Positions 8,026 through 14,567 of a stretch of DNA of 16,106 nt are shown here, one piece after another; position 1 is the stretch's first letter; each line of letters starts with the position of its first letter. The DNA comes from CAYJGN01 sp964369635 (lineage in GTDB: Bacteria > Bacillota > Clostridia > Oscillospirales > Ruminococcaceae), in NCBI GenBank assembly GCA_964369635.1, contig CAYJGN010000042.1, positions 1 through 16,106 of the forward strand, read 5' to 3'. Below the pieces are notes generated by a model, which had not been told where the DNA came from, did not search any database, and saw only the letters and a program-made list of their open reading frames with translations. The translations under genes were made by a program, and so were the position numbers.

Positions 8026-8056
8026 AAAATGTAACCTGTAGTTAATCTTTAATTTC

Positions 8057-8090
8057 ATTATACACCCGAAAGGTTACATCATGGTTACAT
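8057..8090 (-). promoter_or_regulatory. Candidate activator-dependent promoter with 11-bp-period direct repeats
   Basis: On the minus strand a perfect TATAAT (8057-8062) stands about 42 bp before the surface-protein ATG. The -35 position holds no TTGACA-like hexamer (ACCATG at 17-bp spacing). Instead there are two identical ATGTAACC octamers (8083-8090 and 8072-8079) with an 11-bp period, the nearer one ending 9 bp before the -10 box. Two direct repeats one helical turn apart over the -35 region is the layout known for PhoB/OmpR-type and SARP activators. A third copy in opposite orientation (8029-8036) lies in the predicted leader. The regulator is not proven; the adjacent SARP paralogs are candidates. 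Confidence 0.6.
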
Positions 8091-8217
8091 TTGGCAATTT
8101 TGTGATATTTTTTTGTTTTTTGTCATTTCGCCTTAAATTCAGTGTTGTTGCACTTATAATTTTGTTTAAATCGCTGAGTTAAACTCATTTTATCGACCTT
8201 TAAATTAATCAAAGCAA

Positions 8218-8249
8218 AAGAGATGAAATTTATTAAAATCTCATCTCTT
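8218..8249 (-). terminator. Terminator of the potassium transporter/GHL10 operon
   Basis: AAGAGATGA (8218-8226) pairs with TCATCTCTT (8241-8249). After one mismatch four more pairs close a four-base loop. On the minus strand it is followed by TTTTGCTTTG, a modest T-tract, about 90 bp past the GHL10 stop codon. Confidence 0.65.
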
Positions 8250-8337
8250 CTATTATGTTAGCAGTAATTATTGTCATATATCGCATAGGCTCACTAATTT
8301 TGCAAGTCTTTATAATTAATTATATGTACCGAAGCTC

Positions 8338-9816
8338 CTAACCGGTTATTATCTTCTTAACGTTTTCACGCTCGGTAGCGCAGGTAGATGAGAAATACTG
8401 ATCATATCGAAACATTATAAAACCACCATATCTATCCCCCGCCCTTGCATCACTTATCTGGCGCGCTAAAATATTACCAGCAGTCCAATAGCTATTTGCC
8501 CCAACTTTATATGCAGCTTGTCCTATAATAAGCTCGACCGACGGCGAGGTCACAACACCTTGCCAGTTTGCAAGTGCCGTTTCATATGGCAAGCTCCCCT
8601 CACCATAGCTCCAGTAAATCTGCGGCGCAAGATAATCAACATATCCAGGAGTCGACCCCCATAGTCGCACATCTGCAGACATCGTGCCATAATTATTATT
8701 TATATTTCCAGCAGGTGAAATACCAAACGGTATGTTTTTTATCGACTTTATCCCACTGTACACCGAGGATATAAGGGTATTAACGTTATCAATCCTAAAC
8801 TGAGATAAGCTCCTCCCCGCCCCCTGTGCTGCAAAGCTATTTGCATCAATAGAGGCATCAGCGGTCGGGTAGAAATAATCATCGAAATGAATTCCATCAA
8901 CATTATAGTTTCGGACAACCTCCAAAACTCCCGCCACAACAAGGTCGCGTACCTCGCTCGAAGCTGGGTTTAGATAGTAGAAATTGTTATAAACAAATAC
9001 ATTATCGGTGCCAATCCAATTTTTTATCGGGTCGCCATCTGGTAGAGTTACCGAGGTGGAAGGTCCTCTATATGGATTTATCCAAGCTTCTATCAAAAGC
9101 CCTCTTGCATGCGCCGCCTCAACCATTATTGCCAACGGATCAAAAGAAGCAGCACCCCCTCGGCTCCCAGTGAAATACTCAGCCGTTGGATAAACCGCAC
9201 TGTTATAATATGCATCACTATGGCTTCTCACCTGAACTATAACGGTGTTAAGTCCCGCTGCAACGCAGTTGTCAAAATAGCTTGCTATGTATGAGCGGAA
9301 GGTGCTCTCGCTCTGCCCTTCTAAAATTGCCATATATTCAAGATACGATATCCAAACACCGCGCATCTCAGAGACAGGTGGCGGATTTACTGAAGATACG
9401 CTGCTGCTCGAGCTGCTACTCGAGCTCTCATCTTCTTCCTCACTGTTCGAGCTATCATCTTCATCGTCATCTTCATCGTCATCTTCGTCGTCATCTTCGT
9501 CGTCATCATCTTCGTCGTCATCGTCATCTTCGTCATCTTCATCTTCGTCAGAGTTAGACTCATCATTTTCGTCGCTCTCAGATGAACTATCATCGTCTAC
9601 ATCTTTGCTATCGTTTCCATTTTCCTGCTCGTCATCATCTGAAGATTGCGAGCTTGAATTATCTTCTAACTGCGAATTATAGTCATCAACTGTCATAAAA
9701 ACTGCCTGCGCATCAGCTGAAGCATCTGCAGGAGTTAGCATGTTTGGAAGTACCGTTATAGTCATTGCGAAAGATAGGACAAATGCTATCAATAGAATAA
9801 ATATTTTGTTTTTCAT
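8338..9816 (-). CDS. Secreted GHL10-family (DUF187-like) glycosidase-like protein with long acidic linker
   Basis: The 492-residue product has a signal peptide (MKNK, hydrophobic to about residue 27, likely cleaved near ADASADA). A 90-residue Asp/Glu/Ser-only linker (about 51-142) follows, and then a GHL10 domain (about 149-490). The domain opens EMRGVWISYLEY and contains GLNTVIVQVRSHSDAYY, GLLIEAWINPYRG and VDGIHFDDYFYPT (about 307-317), all typical of this TIM-barrel family. The acidic pair in HFDDYFYP is a plausible catalytic or binding element. Family members are thought to act on cell-wall or other glycans outside the cell; the substrate is unknown. The ATG lies 1 bp after the upstream TGA, so translation is probably coupled, with a weak AGGG site. 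It is the last gene of the operon. Confidence 0.9.
   Translation of the reverse strand: MKNKIFILLIAFVLSFAMTITVLPNMLTPADASADAQAVFMTVDDYNSQLEDNSSSQSSDDDEQENGNDSKDVDDDSSSESDENDESNSDEDEDDEDDDDDEDDDDEDDDEDDDEDDDEDDSSNSEEEDESSSSSSSSSVSSVNPPPVSEMRGVWISYLEYMAILEGQSESTFRSYIASYFDNCVAAGLNTVIVQVRSHSDAYYNSAVYPTAEYFTGSRGGAASFDPLAIMVEAAHARGLLIEAWINPYRGPSTSVTLPDGDPIKNWIGTDNVFVYNNFYYLNPASSEVRDLVVAGVLEVVRNYNVDGIHFDDYFYPTADASIDANSFAAQGAGRSLSQFRIDNVNTLISSVYSGIKSIKNIPFGISPAGNINNNYGTMSADVRLWGSTPGYVDYLAPQIYWSYGEGSLPYETALANWQGVVTSPSVELIIGQAAYKVGANSYWTAGNILARQISDARAGDRYGGFIMFRYDQYFSSTCATERENVKKIITG
9391..9666 (-). repeat. Trinucleotide-rich low-complexity tract encoding the acidic linker
   Basis: The plus strand is built almost only of TCG/TCA/TCT triplets (for example CATCTTCGTCGT blocks near 9451-9547). 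It encodes Asp, Glu and Ser with no hydrophobic or basic residue through the core. Such microsatellite-like coding DNA tends to change length between strains. The protein segment should be disordered and could bind divalent cations or act as a spacer through the wall. Confidence 0.8.
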
Positions 9817-9817
9817 A

Positions 9818-10366
9818 TCAGTACCCTACAACTTCAAACTCGCCATCAAAATCCATCATCTCAAAGAAATTTTTTTCATCTTTTGCAAAGAGCGTTCCAA
9901 AGTGCGGATTTTCACCGCTGTTTCTCTTAACTATCTCACCTTTGAAAACACTTCCCACCAAAAGAGAGCGAATGCCGAAAATATCTTTTATAATATCGCT
10001 TGAAACAGAAAACTCACCGCCCCAGAATATCCCTTGATTATTCTCACCGCCAATTTCTGAAACTTTTATCTTTTTCCCCTCGACTACTTTACCGCCAGCT
10101 TTTCTTGCCCGCACATTAAGTCCGCTTGGTGTTAGCAAAAATTCAATAACAGAGCCATTTATCGAAAGGTAGAGCAGTATCTCACTTGTTTTCGGCGGGG
10201 TTGTCTCAAAAGAAAACAGCCTAATATACAATTCATTATTAACTGCACAAATTCTACATTGAGTATACGAATTCATCTCTGCGCTATCACGATAATTTTT
10301 AAGGATTATCGTCGGTAGAGCTTCCCACATTATAGGCTTTTCTTGAATTGTTATAAATTCACGCAT
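9818..10366 (-). CDS. CBM9/DOMON-like carbohydrate-binding fold protein, putative
   Basis: This 182-residue protein has no signal peptide or membrane helix. Pattern cues are an early block IMWEALPTIILKNY, a central segment NELYIRLFSFETTPP, then GSVIEFLLTPSG and a late NPHFGTLF followed by DFDGEFEV. The order 'x-LYIR, EFFxxP, PHFGxW, FGxLxV' is that of small clostridial proteins with a family-9-like carbohydrate-binding (DOMON) sandwich. The match is by memory of the family and only moderate. It lies 3 bp after the potassium transporter stop and 1 bp before the GHL10 start, so it is the middle gene of a tight operon. A role with the GHL10 protein in glycan handling is plausible, but lack of an export signal argues that this copy stays in the cytoplasm. 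Confidence 0.55.
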   Translation of the reverse strand: MREFITIQEKPIMWEALPTIILKNYRDSAEMNSYTQCRICAVNNELYIRLFSFETTPPKTSEILLYLSINGSVIEFLLTPSGLNVRARKAGGKVVEGKKIKVSEIGGENNQGIFWGGEFSVSSDIIKDIFGIRSLLVGSVFKGEIVKRNSGENPHFGTLFAKDEKNFFEMMDFDGEFEVVGY

Positions 10367-10369
10367 AAA

Positions 10370-11743
10370 CTATCCTACAATTAACTTTCCCTCAGGCAGA
10401 ATACTTCCGCCCGCGTTTTTATCTTTTTTATAGGCAAGTGAGATTAAAAATCCAACAGGGCCTAAACGTCCTATAAACATCGTTACTGTGAGCAGCATCT
10501 TTGTTAGAGTGTTTATCTCAGCTACAACTCCACTCGACAAACCAACAGTTGCAAAGGCACTTGTAGCTTCAAATAGCGAATTCATTCCGTTTATTGTCGT
10601 TGAATGGGGGTTCAAAAAGTAGATACCCAGTGCCGCCGCGCCAACTATTGCAAGGCCCATAAATCCGACAGTAAGCGAGCGATAAACATCGGTTTGATTT
10701 ATCCTGTGCTTTAAAACATAGGTTTCATTGTTACCCCTTGAAACCGAGAAAACAGTGCAGAGCAAAACTGCAAATGGAATTATCTTAATTCCGCCACCGG
10801 TCGAGCCAGGTCCTGCTCCTATAAACATAAGTATTACCGAAAAGAGTTTTCCTTCACCCGTCATAGCTGCTATATCTATCGTGTTAAATCCTGCTGTTCT
10901 GCATGTCACCGACTGAAAGAAAGCAGCTCCGAGCTTTTCTTCAACCGTTAGCATTCCGAGCGTTCCCGGGTTATGCCACTCGGTCACCAAGAAGAGAATA
11001 GTTCCCGCAAGGAGGAGAAAACCAGTGACAGATAAAACTATCTTGCTATGAAGCGAGAATCTGCGCTCTTTTTTATAGTTCATTATATCCATCCAGACGA
11101 TAAACCCAAGACCACCTATGACGATAAGACCAACTATAACCATATAAACAGCAGGGTCGTTTACATAATTCGAAAGGCTGATATACTCACTCTCAAATCC
11201 CATTATGTCAAACCCAGCATTACAGAATGCCGATATACTGAGAAAAATCGAAATCCAAACGCCGTGAAGCCCGTATTTTGGAATAAAGGTTATCGCAAGG
11301 AGCGCCGCTCCTATACCTTCTATAAGCAAAACTTTACCAACAATATTAGTTAATGTACTGCGAATACCACCGATTGTTGCGAGGTTCATCGACTGTTGCG
11401 CAAGCGAGAGGGTTTTAAGTCCCATCTTTTTCCCCATTAAAACAGAGAAAAATGCAACAAGGGTAACAAGCCCAAGCCCACCGATTTGTATTAAAAATAG
11501 TATAACCGTCTGTCCGAAGAAATTCCAATGGGTGAAGGTATCAAATACGACAAGACCAGTCACGCATGTAGCTGATGTTGCGGTGAAAAGAGCATCGGTA
11601 AATGCTGTAAACTCGCCGCTCTTTGAACTTATTGGGAGCATTAATATAGCAGTTCCCACGAGTATAACTCCGATAAAACTAAGCGCTATAATTTTTGCCG
11701 GATGCACATTTGAAAAGAACGATTTAAATATATTTTTTTTCAT
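10370..11743 (-). CDS. ktrB: TrkH/KtrB-family potassium uptake protein, membrane subunit
   Basis: The 457-residue polytopic membrane protein carries four M1-P-M2 repeats. Their selectivity-filter glycines are seen in TSATCVTGL (Gly63), SAFCNAGFD (Gly177), SVTCRTAGFNT (Gly285) and SAFATVGLSSG (Gly401). The intramembrane gate segment GAGPGSTGGGIK (about 309-320) and the conserved MFIGRLGP near the end are also present. Length and motifs fit KtrB-type K+ (often Na+-coupled) channels. Family members need a cytosolic KtrA/TrkA RCK subunit, which is not in this window. The start is ATG 11741-11743: the frame can be extended to a TTG at 11747-11749, but that codon directly abuts the AGGGG site. It heads a three-gene operon with its own strong promoter. 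Confidence 0.93.
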   Translation of the reverse strand: MKKNIFKSFFSNVHPAKIIALSFIGVILVGTAILMLPISSKSGEFTAFTDALFTATSATCVTGLVVFDTFTHWNFFGQTVILFLIQIGGLGLVTLVAFFSVLMGKKMGLKTLSLAQQSMNLATIGGIRSTLTNIVGKVLLIEGIGAALLAITFIPKYGLHGVWISIFLSISAFCNAGFDIMGFESEYISLSNYVNDPAVYMVIVGLIVIGGLGFIVWMDIMNYKKERRFSLHSKIVLSVTGFLLLAGTILFLVTEWHNPGTLGMLTVEEKLGAAFFQSVTCRTAGFNTIDIAAMTGEGKLFSVILMFIGAGPGSTGGGIKIIPFAVLLCTVFSVSRGNNETYVLKHRINQTDVYRSLTVGFMGLAIVGAAALGIYFLNPHSTTINGMNSLFEATSAFATVGLSSGVVAEINTLTKMLLTVTMFIGRLGPVGFLISLAYKKDKNAGGSILPEGKLIVG

Positions 11744-11749
11744 TTTCAA

Positions 11750-11754
11750 CCCCT
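11750..11754 (-). promoter_or_regulatory. Ribosome binding site deciding the transporter start
   Basis: AGGGG on the minus strand is six nucleotides from ATG 11741-11743 and zero from the in-frame TTG 11747-11749, so the ATG is preferred. Confidence 0.75.
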
Positions 11755-11772
11755 ATTTACATATACGGCTTT

Positions 11773-11801
11773 ATTATATCAAACTATAATATTTTTTGCA
11801 A
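11773..11801 (-). promoter_or_regulatory. Promoter of the potassium transporter operon
   Basis: On the minus strand TTGCAA (11796-11801) and a perfect TATAAT (11773-11778) are 17 bp apart, about 30 bp before the ATG. TTGCAA is its own reverse complement. On the plus strand it would sit 19 bp from a TATTAT (11821-11826), a weak candidate for divergent transcription into the structured intergenic element. Confidence 0.8.
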
Positions 11802-12308
11802 ACGAAAAACAGCTATATGCTATTATCTGCGCTCACTTTATTTAATCAAAATTTTAATATTCTCTTCTTTCCACTTTTTTATTAAACTATCTGATATCTT
11901 TCCCTTCCTCTCTGATGCTTCCTCACTGCCGCGCCCGCCCATCAAGGCAAGTGAATTTGCCTTGATGGGCAAACTTTGCAAAGCAAACCTTGCAAAACCG
12001 CCTTTGGCGGTTTTGCGCGGGCGCGGTAGCGAGAGGACAGCAAAGACAAGCAGAAGACAACGAGGAAAAGTTAGAATACAGATAAATCAGCAAGCAAGCA
12101 TAGACAGCGGACAGCAAGGCATAGAACAAGCAAGAACCCATAGCGCACTTACAAACAGAGCGCAGAGAAAACAGTCAATAACAGATAGCACAGGTGCATT
12201 AGACAGAAATAAATATAGCAATCATTGGGCAAAAAAACCGGCAGATAGCAGAATAAACGAGCGCAATCTCTAAAGTAAACCAAGTCAACTTACAATCCAC
12301 AAGGAACC
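11802..12308. other. Gene-free region with structured element and T-poor tract
   Basis: About 500 bp separate the transporter promoter from the rubrerythrin terminator. 11830-11921 is pyrimidine-rich. 11922-12033 holds nested inverted repeats (separate entry). In 12031-12260 only 24 of 230 plus-strand bases are T (my count), with many AGCAAGCA/GACAGCA-like words. Open frames on both strands here lack ribosome binding sites and look like chance. Confidence 0.6.
11922..12033. repeat. Nested perfect inverted repeats; candidate structured RNA or dispersed palindromic element
   Basis: The outer stem is CCGCGCCCGC (11929-11938) with GCGGGCGCGG (12017-12026), extended outward to 11922/12033 with one G-U pair and one mismatch. 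Inside are hairpin A, 13 bp perfect (11938-11950 with 11957-11969, six-base loop), and hairpin C, 11 bp perfect GCAAAACCGCC (11992-12002) with 12006-12016 and a TTT loop. A weaker alternative hairpin B pairs TTTGCAA (11975-11981) with TTGCAAA (11990-11996), overlapping C. Together they form a multibranch junction much richer in GC than its surroundings. It could be a small RNA, an RNA element at the head of the T-poor tract, or a member of a dispersed repeat family. Confidence 0.65.
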
Positions 12309-12339
12309 AAAAAACAGGTGAAATACTCCACCTGTTTTT
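12309..12339 (-). terminator. Bidirectional terminator downstream of rubrerythrin
   Basis: AAAAACAGGTG-type arms (12309/12310-12320 with 12329-12339) close an eight-base loop. Reading leftward the stem ends in a run of six T, 34 bp after the rubrerythrin stop. Reading rightward it ends in TTTTT, so it could also end any plus-strand transcript from the structured intergenic element. Confidence 0.85.
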
Positions 12340-12372
12340 ATCTTATACTATTTATACTGTCAAAACTTATCT

Positions 12373-12909
12373 TTAATAGTTTTTGCAAACCTCTTCAAAA
12401 TAAGCCTGTGGATGGTCACATACTGGACATTTACCGGGAGCAGTTGTTCCCTCGTGGTTGTGTCCGCAGTTTGAACATACCCATGATATGCTTGTATCCT
12501 TTTTAAATACTTTGCCCTCCTCGATGTTCGCAAGAAGCGCTTTATATCTCTCTTCATGCTCTTTTTCTATCTTGCCAACAGCAGTGAAAAGTCTTGCAAT
12601 TTCAGTGAATCCTTCTTCTTTTGCAATAGCCGCAAACTCAGCGTACATCTCAGTCCACTCATAATTTTCACCAGCAGCTGCATCTTTTAGATTAGCTATT
12701 GTGTCTGGCATACCGTCATGAAGTAGTTTAAACCAAATTTCAGCATGCTCTTTCTCATTGCCAGCAGTCTCTGCGAATATGTTTGAAATCTGAACATATC
12801 CATCTTTTTTCGCCTTGCTCGCATAGTAGGTATACTTGTTTCTCGCCTGGCTCTCACCAGCAAAAGCCGCCATCAAATTCTGTTCTGTTTTTGATCCTTT
12901 AAGTTCCAT
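12373..12909 (-). CDS. rbr: Rubrerythrin
   Basis: The 178-residue cytoplasmic non-haem iron protein reduces hydrogen peroxide in anaerobes, using electrons delivered through rubredoxin-like iron. Residues 1-135 are a ferritin-like four-helix bundle with the di-iron ligands in AGESQARNKY (Glu19), GNEKEHAE (Glu52, His55), YAEFAAIA (Glu91) and KIEKEHEE (Glu115, His118). Residues 142-178 are a rubredoxin-like domain with WVCSNCGH and GKCPVCDHPQAYF (Cys145, 148, 161, 164) for one Fe(SCys)4 site. All expected ligands are present, and order and length are classical. The ATG follows an AAAGGAGG site. The gene lies 42 bp after the WYL regulator with no clear promoter in between, so it is probably co-transcribed with it. 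Confidence 0.97.
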   Translation of the reverse strand: MELKGSKTEQNLMAAFAGESQARNKYTYYASKAKKDGYVQISNIFAETAGNEKEHAEIWFKLLHDGMPDTIANLKDAAAGENYEWTEMYAEFAAIAKEEGFTEIARLFTAVGKIEKEHEERYKALLANIEEGKVFKKDTSISWVCSNCGHNHEGTTAPGKCPVCDHPQAYFEEVCKNY

Positions 12910-12951
12910 AATAATCCTCCTTTAAAAATATATTAAAAGGCAGTTTGCCAT

Positions 12952-13914
12952 TTAATGCATATCTATTATTGACTGCAAGAACGCTTTATAGTCATCTGCA
13001 ACAGACTTTGGTGAAATTATACTCGCTTTCTTTCCAAACCCACATAGCCAACCATAAAACCTCTCAGAAACTGCAATATCACGATTTAGAATAAACCGCT
13101 CATCATCTGGTATAAAAACAGTATCATCTGAGAACTTGTCCCGAACTGAGCTTAGTAGCGAGTTGTCAAAGCTAAGTGTTAAGTTTTGCTTTTCGCCGCC
13201 GAACATATCAAACGTCTCTTTTATATGGTTTGAAATATCGAAATTATTAGGCACCACTCCCGCCCAATCTATATCCTCTATCCTCTCCATCCTATCAACT
13301 CTAAAATTCGTAATATTATTATACTTCTCATAGAAACTCACAAGATAGTATCTATCGTCGTTATAACTTAGAGTTATCGGAAGTGCTGTATACCGCTCCC
13401 CCTTATTTCTATATGCCTTTTTCCCATTTATATCGGTATTGAAATAGTTAAAGCTTATCGCTTTTTTATCTATAATAGCTCTCTCAATCCTACTTATATT
13501 ATAATAAATCTGCTCATTTTCGCTTTTGGGTCTGCTTATAAGCCGAAGCCCCTCGTGCAGATGCTTTGCTTCATATTTTGATAGAAAACTCTCAAGTTTT
13601 TTTATTATAGCCATACTCTTCTTCTCAGAGAGAGATTTTGATGAAGCCACTGCATCTATTAGAATTTTTATCTCCGCCATCTCAAACCGACGTTCACCAA
13701 GATAATACCCTTTGCCAGTTTTAATTATATCGTAATCGAGTGAGATAAGCTTTTCAATATCATCATAGATACTTTTTCTCTCAGCGCTAATTCCAGCTTC
13801 TGCTAACATTTCTATAAGTCTTGCAGTTGAGATAACATGATTTTCGTCGCTATGACGGTTTAGTAAATCAAGTATTGTAATAAGTTTTATTTTGCTTCCC
13901 ATGTTTTTTGCCAT
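12952..13914 (-). CDS. WYL-domain helix-turn-helix transcriptional regulator
   Basis: The 320-residue protein has a DeoR-like winged helix (about 1-75) with HVISTARLIEMLAEAGISAERKSIYDDIEKL, where the SIYDDI motif is typical of the recognition region. Next come a helical linker and a WYL domain (about 140-220) with AISFNYF, YTALPITLSYNDDRYYLVSFYE and NFRVDRMERIE. The C-terminal part ends FYGWLCGFGKKASIISP, as in WCX extensions. WYL proteins bind DNA and are thought to sense ligands, sometimes nucleic acids, through the WYL pocket. The ATG has GGAGG seven nucleotides upstream, with its own promoter at 13947-13975. Being directly upstream of rubrerythrin, it may control the oxidative-stress gene or itself; this is inference. 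Confidence 0.9.
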   Translation of the reverse strand: MAKNMGSKIKLITILDLLNRHSDENHVISTARLIEMLAEAGISAERKSIYDDIEKLISLDYDIIKTGKGYYLGERRFEMAEIKILIDAVASSKSLSEKKSMAIIKKLESFLSKYEAKHLHEGLRLISRPKSENEQIYYNISRIERAIIDKKAISFNYFNTDINGKKAYRNKGERYTALPITLSYNDDRYYLVSFYEKYNNITNFRVDRMERIEDIDWAGVVPNNFDISNHIKETFDMFGGEKQNLTLSFDNSLLSSVRDKFSDDTVFIPDDERFILNRDIAVSERFYGWLCGFGKKASIISPKSVADDYKAFLQSIIDMH

Positions 13915-13926
13915 AATTTTCCTCCA

Positions 13927-13980
13927 GAAAAAAGCTGTCTACAATCAGTATATATCATCTATACACTCTTGTAAACAGCT
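13927..13980 (-). terminator. Terminator after mntP, overlapping the WYL promoter
   Basis: AGCTGT (13933-13938) pairs with ACAGCT (13975-13980). After one mismatch TACAA (13940-13944) pairs with TTGTA (13969-13973), leaving a 24-base loop. Read on the minus strand the hairpin is followed by six T (13927-13932). It starts 8 bp after the mntP stop codon. The long loop makes it weaker than the other terminators here. Confidence 0.65.
13947..13975 (-). promoter_or_regulatory. Promoter of the WYL regulator/rubrerythrin unit
   Basis: On the minus strand TTTACA (13970-13975) and TATACT (13947-13952) are spaced 17 bp. Both boxes fall inside or at the edge of the mntP terminator hairpin, the -10 box in its loop. 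The start point would be near 13940, about 25 nt before the ATG. Confidence 0.7.
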
Positions 13981-13988
13981 AATTTATT

Positions 13989-14555
13989 TTATAGAACTGT
14001 ATGTTCAAGGAAAATCGATACAGCTATAATAATAAGGGTTATTCCACCAAGTATCTCAGCTTTCCCACCGAGAACTTTACCAAATCGCTTACCCGCCGCA
14101 ACGCCTATTGCAGATATTATAAAGGTCGTCGTCGCTATTAAGACCCCTGCTGAAATTATCTCAACATCTAAAAATGCAAATGTTATTCCGATAGCCGCAG
14201 CATCTATACTTGTCGCAATAGAAAGGGTTAGCATCTCTTTGTGCGAGAGTCGTTCCTGTGGCAATTCGCAATCATCAGGAGTGCCAGCTGCCCCCTCTTT
14301 TATCATCTTGCCACCGATAAGCGAGAGCAAAATAAGGGCTATCCAATGATCAATCGCTATAATATAGCTTGAAAAGGTATTCGCAAGGAGGTAGCCAAGT
14401 ATTGGCATTATCCCCTGCGCTATTCCAAAATAGAGGGCAACTGTTAGGATATCTCGTCCCCTCGCTCTTCGCAGAGATATCCCCTTACATAGCGCCACCG
14501 CGAAGGCATCCATTGAAAGCCCCACCGCAACGCTTAGAAGACTAATAAAACCCAT
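13989..14555 (-). CDS. mntP: Manganese efflux pump MntP
   Basis: The 188-residue protein with six predicted membrane helices exports Mn2+ and prevents manganese toxicity. It opens GLSMDAFAVALCKGI and has a second matching repeat ATSIDAAAIGITFAF. Asp16 and Asp118 are the conserved membrane aspartates important in the family and lie at the same positions as in the E. coli protein. A hydrophilic loop (about 88-108) links the two halves. The ATG has a GGCGGAG site located between it and the ileS stop 12 bp upstream, so the gene is read from the ileS transcript. No yybP-ykoY-type Mn2+ riboswitch can fit in that gap, so regulation by such an element is unlikely unless it precedes ileS. Confidence 0.95.
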   Translation of the reverse strand: MGFISLLSVAVGLSMDAFAVALCKGISLRRARGRDILTVALYFGIAQGIMPILGYLLANTFSSYIIAIDHWIALILLSLIGGKMIKEGAAGTPDDCELPQERLSHKEMLTLSIATSIDAAAIGITFAFLDVEIISAGVLIATTTFIISAIGVAAGKRFGKVLGGKAEILGGITLIIIAVSIFLEHTVL

Positions 14556-14567
14556 CGAACTCCGCCT

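Larger units (their letters stand above)
8016..8337. other. Intergenic region between surface-protein promoter and GHL10 gene
   Basis: This 322-bp gene-free stretch holds the surface-protein leader, the -10 box and direct repeats (8057-8090), then an AT-rich T-run segment (8099-8122). A perfect 13-nt odd palindrome, TGAGTTAAACTCA, lies at 8175-8187 and could be an operator. The terminator hairpin of the GHL10 operon is at 8218-8249. Nothing recognisable was seen between 8250 and 8337. Confidence 0.6.

Noticed and set aside
7512..8027. Separate 171-residue repeat protein
   Set aside because: Its second half (KVIMQ repeat) is the wrong frame of the EGYNA array after the placeholder gap, and its TTG start overlaps the ribosome binding site of the true ATG.
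9282..9682. Serine-rich and His/Arg-rich plus-strand open frames opposite the acidic linker
   Set aside because: They are antisense shadows of the trinucleotide repeat coding for Asp/Glu/Ser on the minus strand.
11962..12273. 103-residue plus-strand open frame in the intergenic element
   Set aside because: It begins at a TTG inside a hairpin arm, has no ribosome binding site, and its composition (Ala/Arg/Gln-rich) follows the T-poor base bias rather than any protein pattern.
12939..12949. Small hairpin GGCAGTTTGCC between the WYL gene and rubrerythrin as a terminator
   Set aside because: The stem is only four base pairs, too weak to call; read-through into rubrerythrin is more likely.
14556..14567. 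Mn2+ riboswitch (yybP-ykoY) before mntP
   Set aside because: Only 12 bp separate ileS and mntP, so there is no room for a riboswitch leader.
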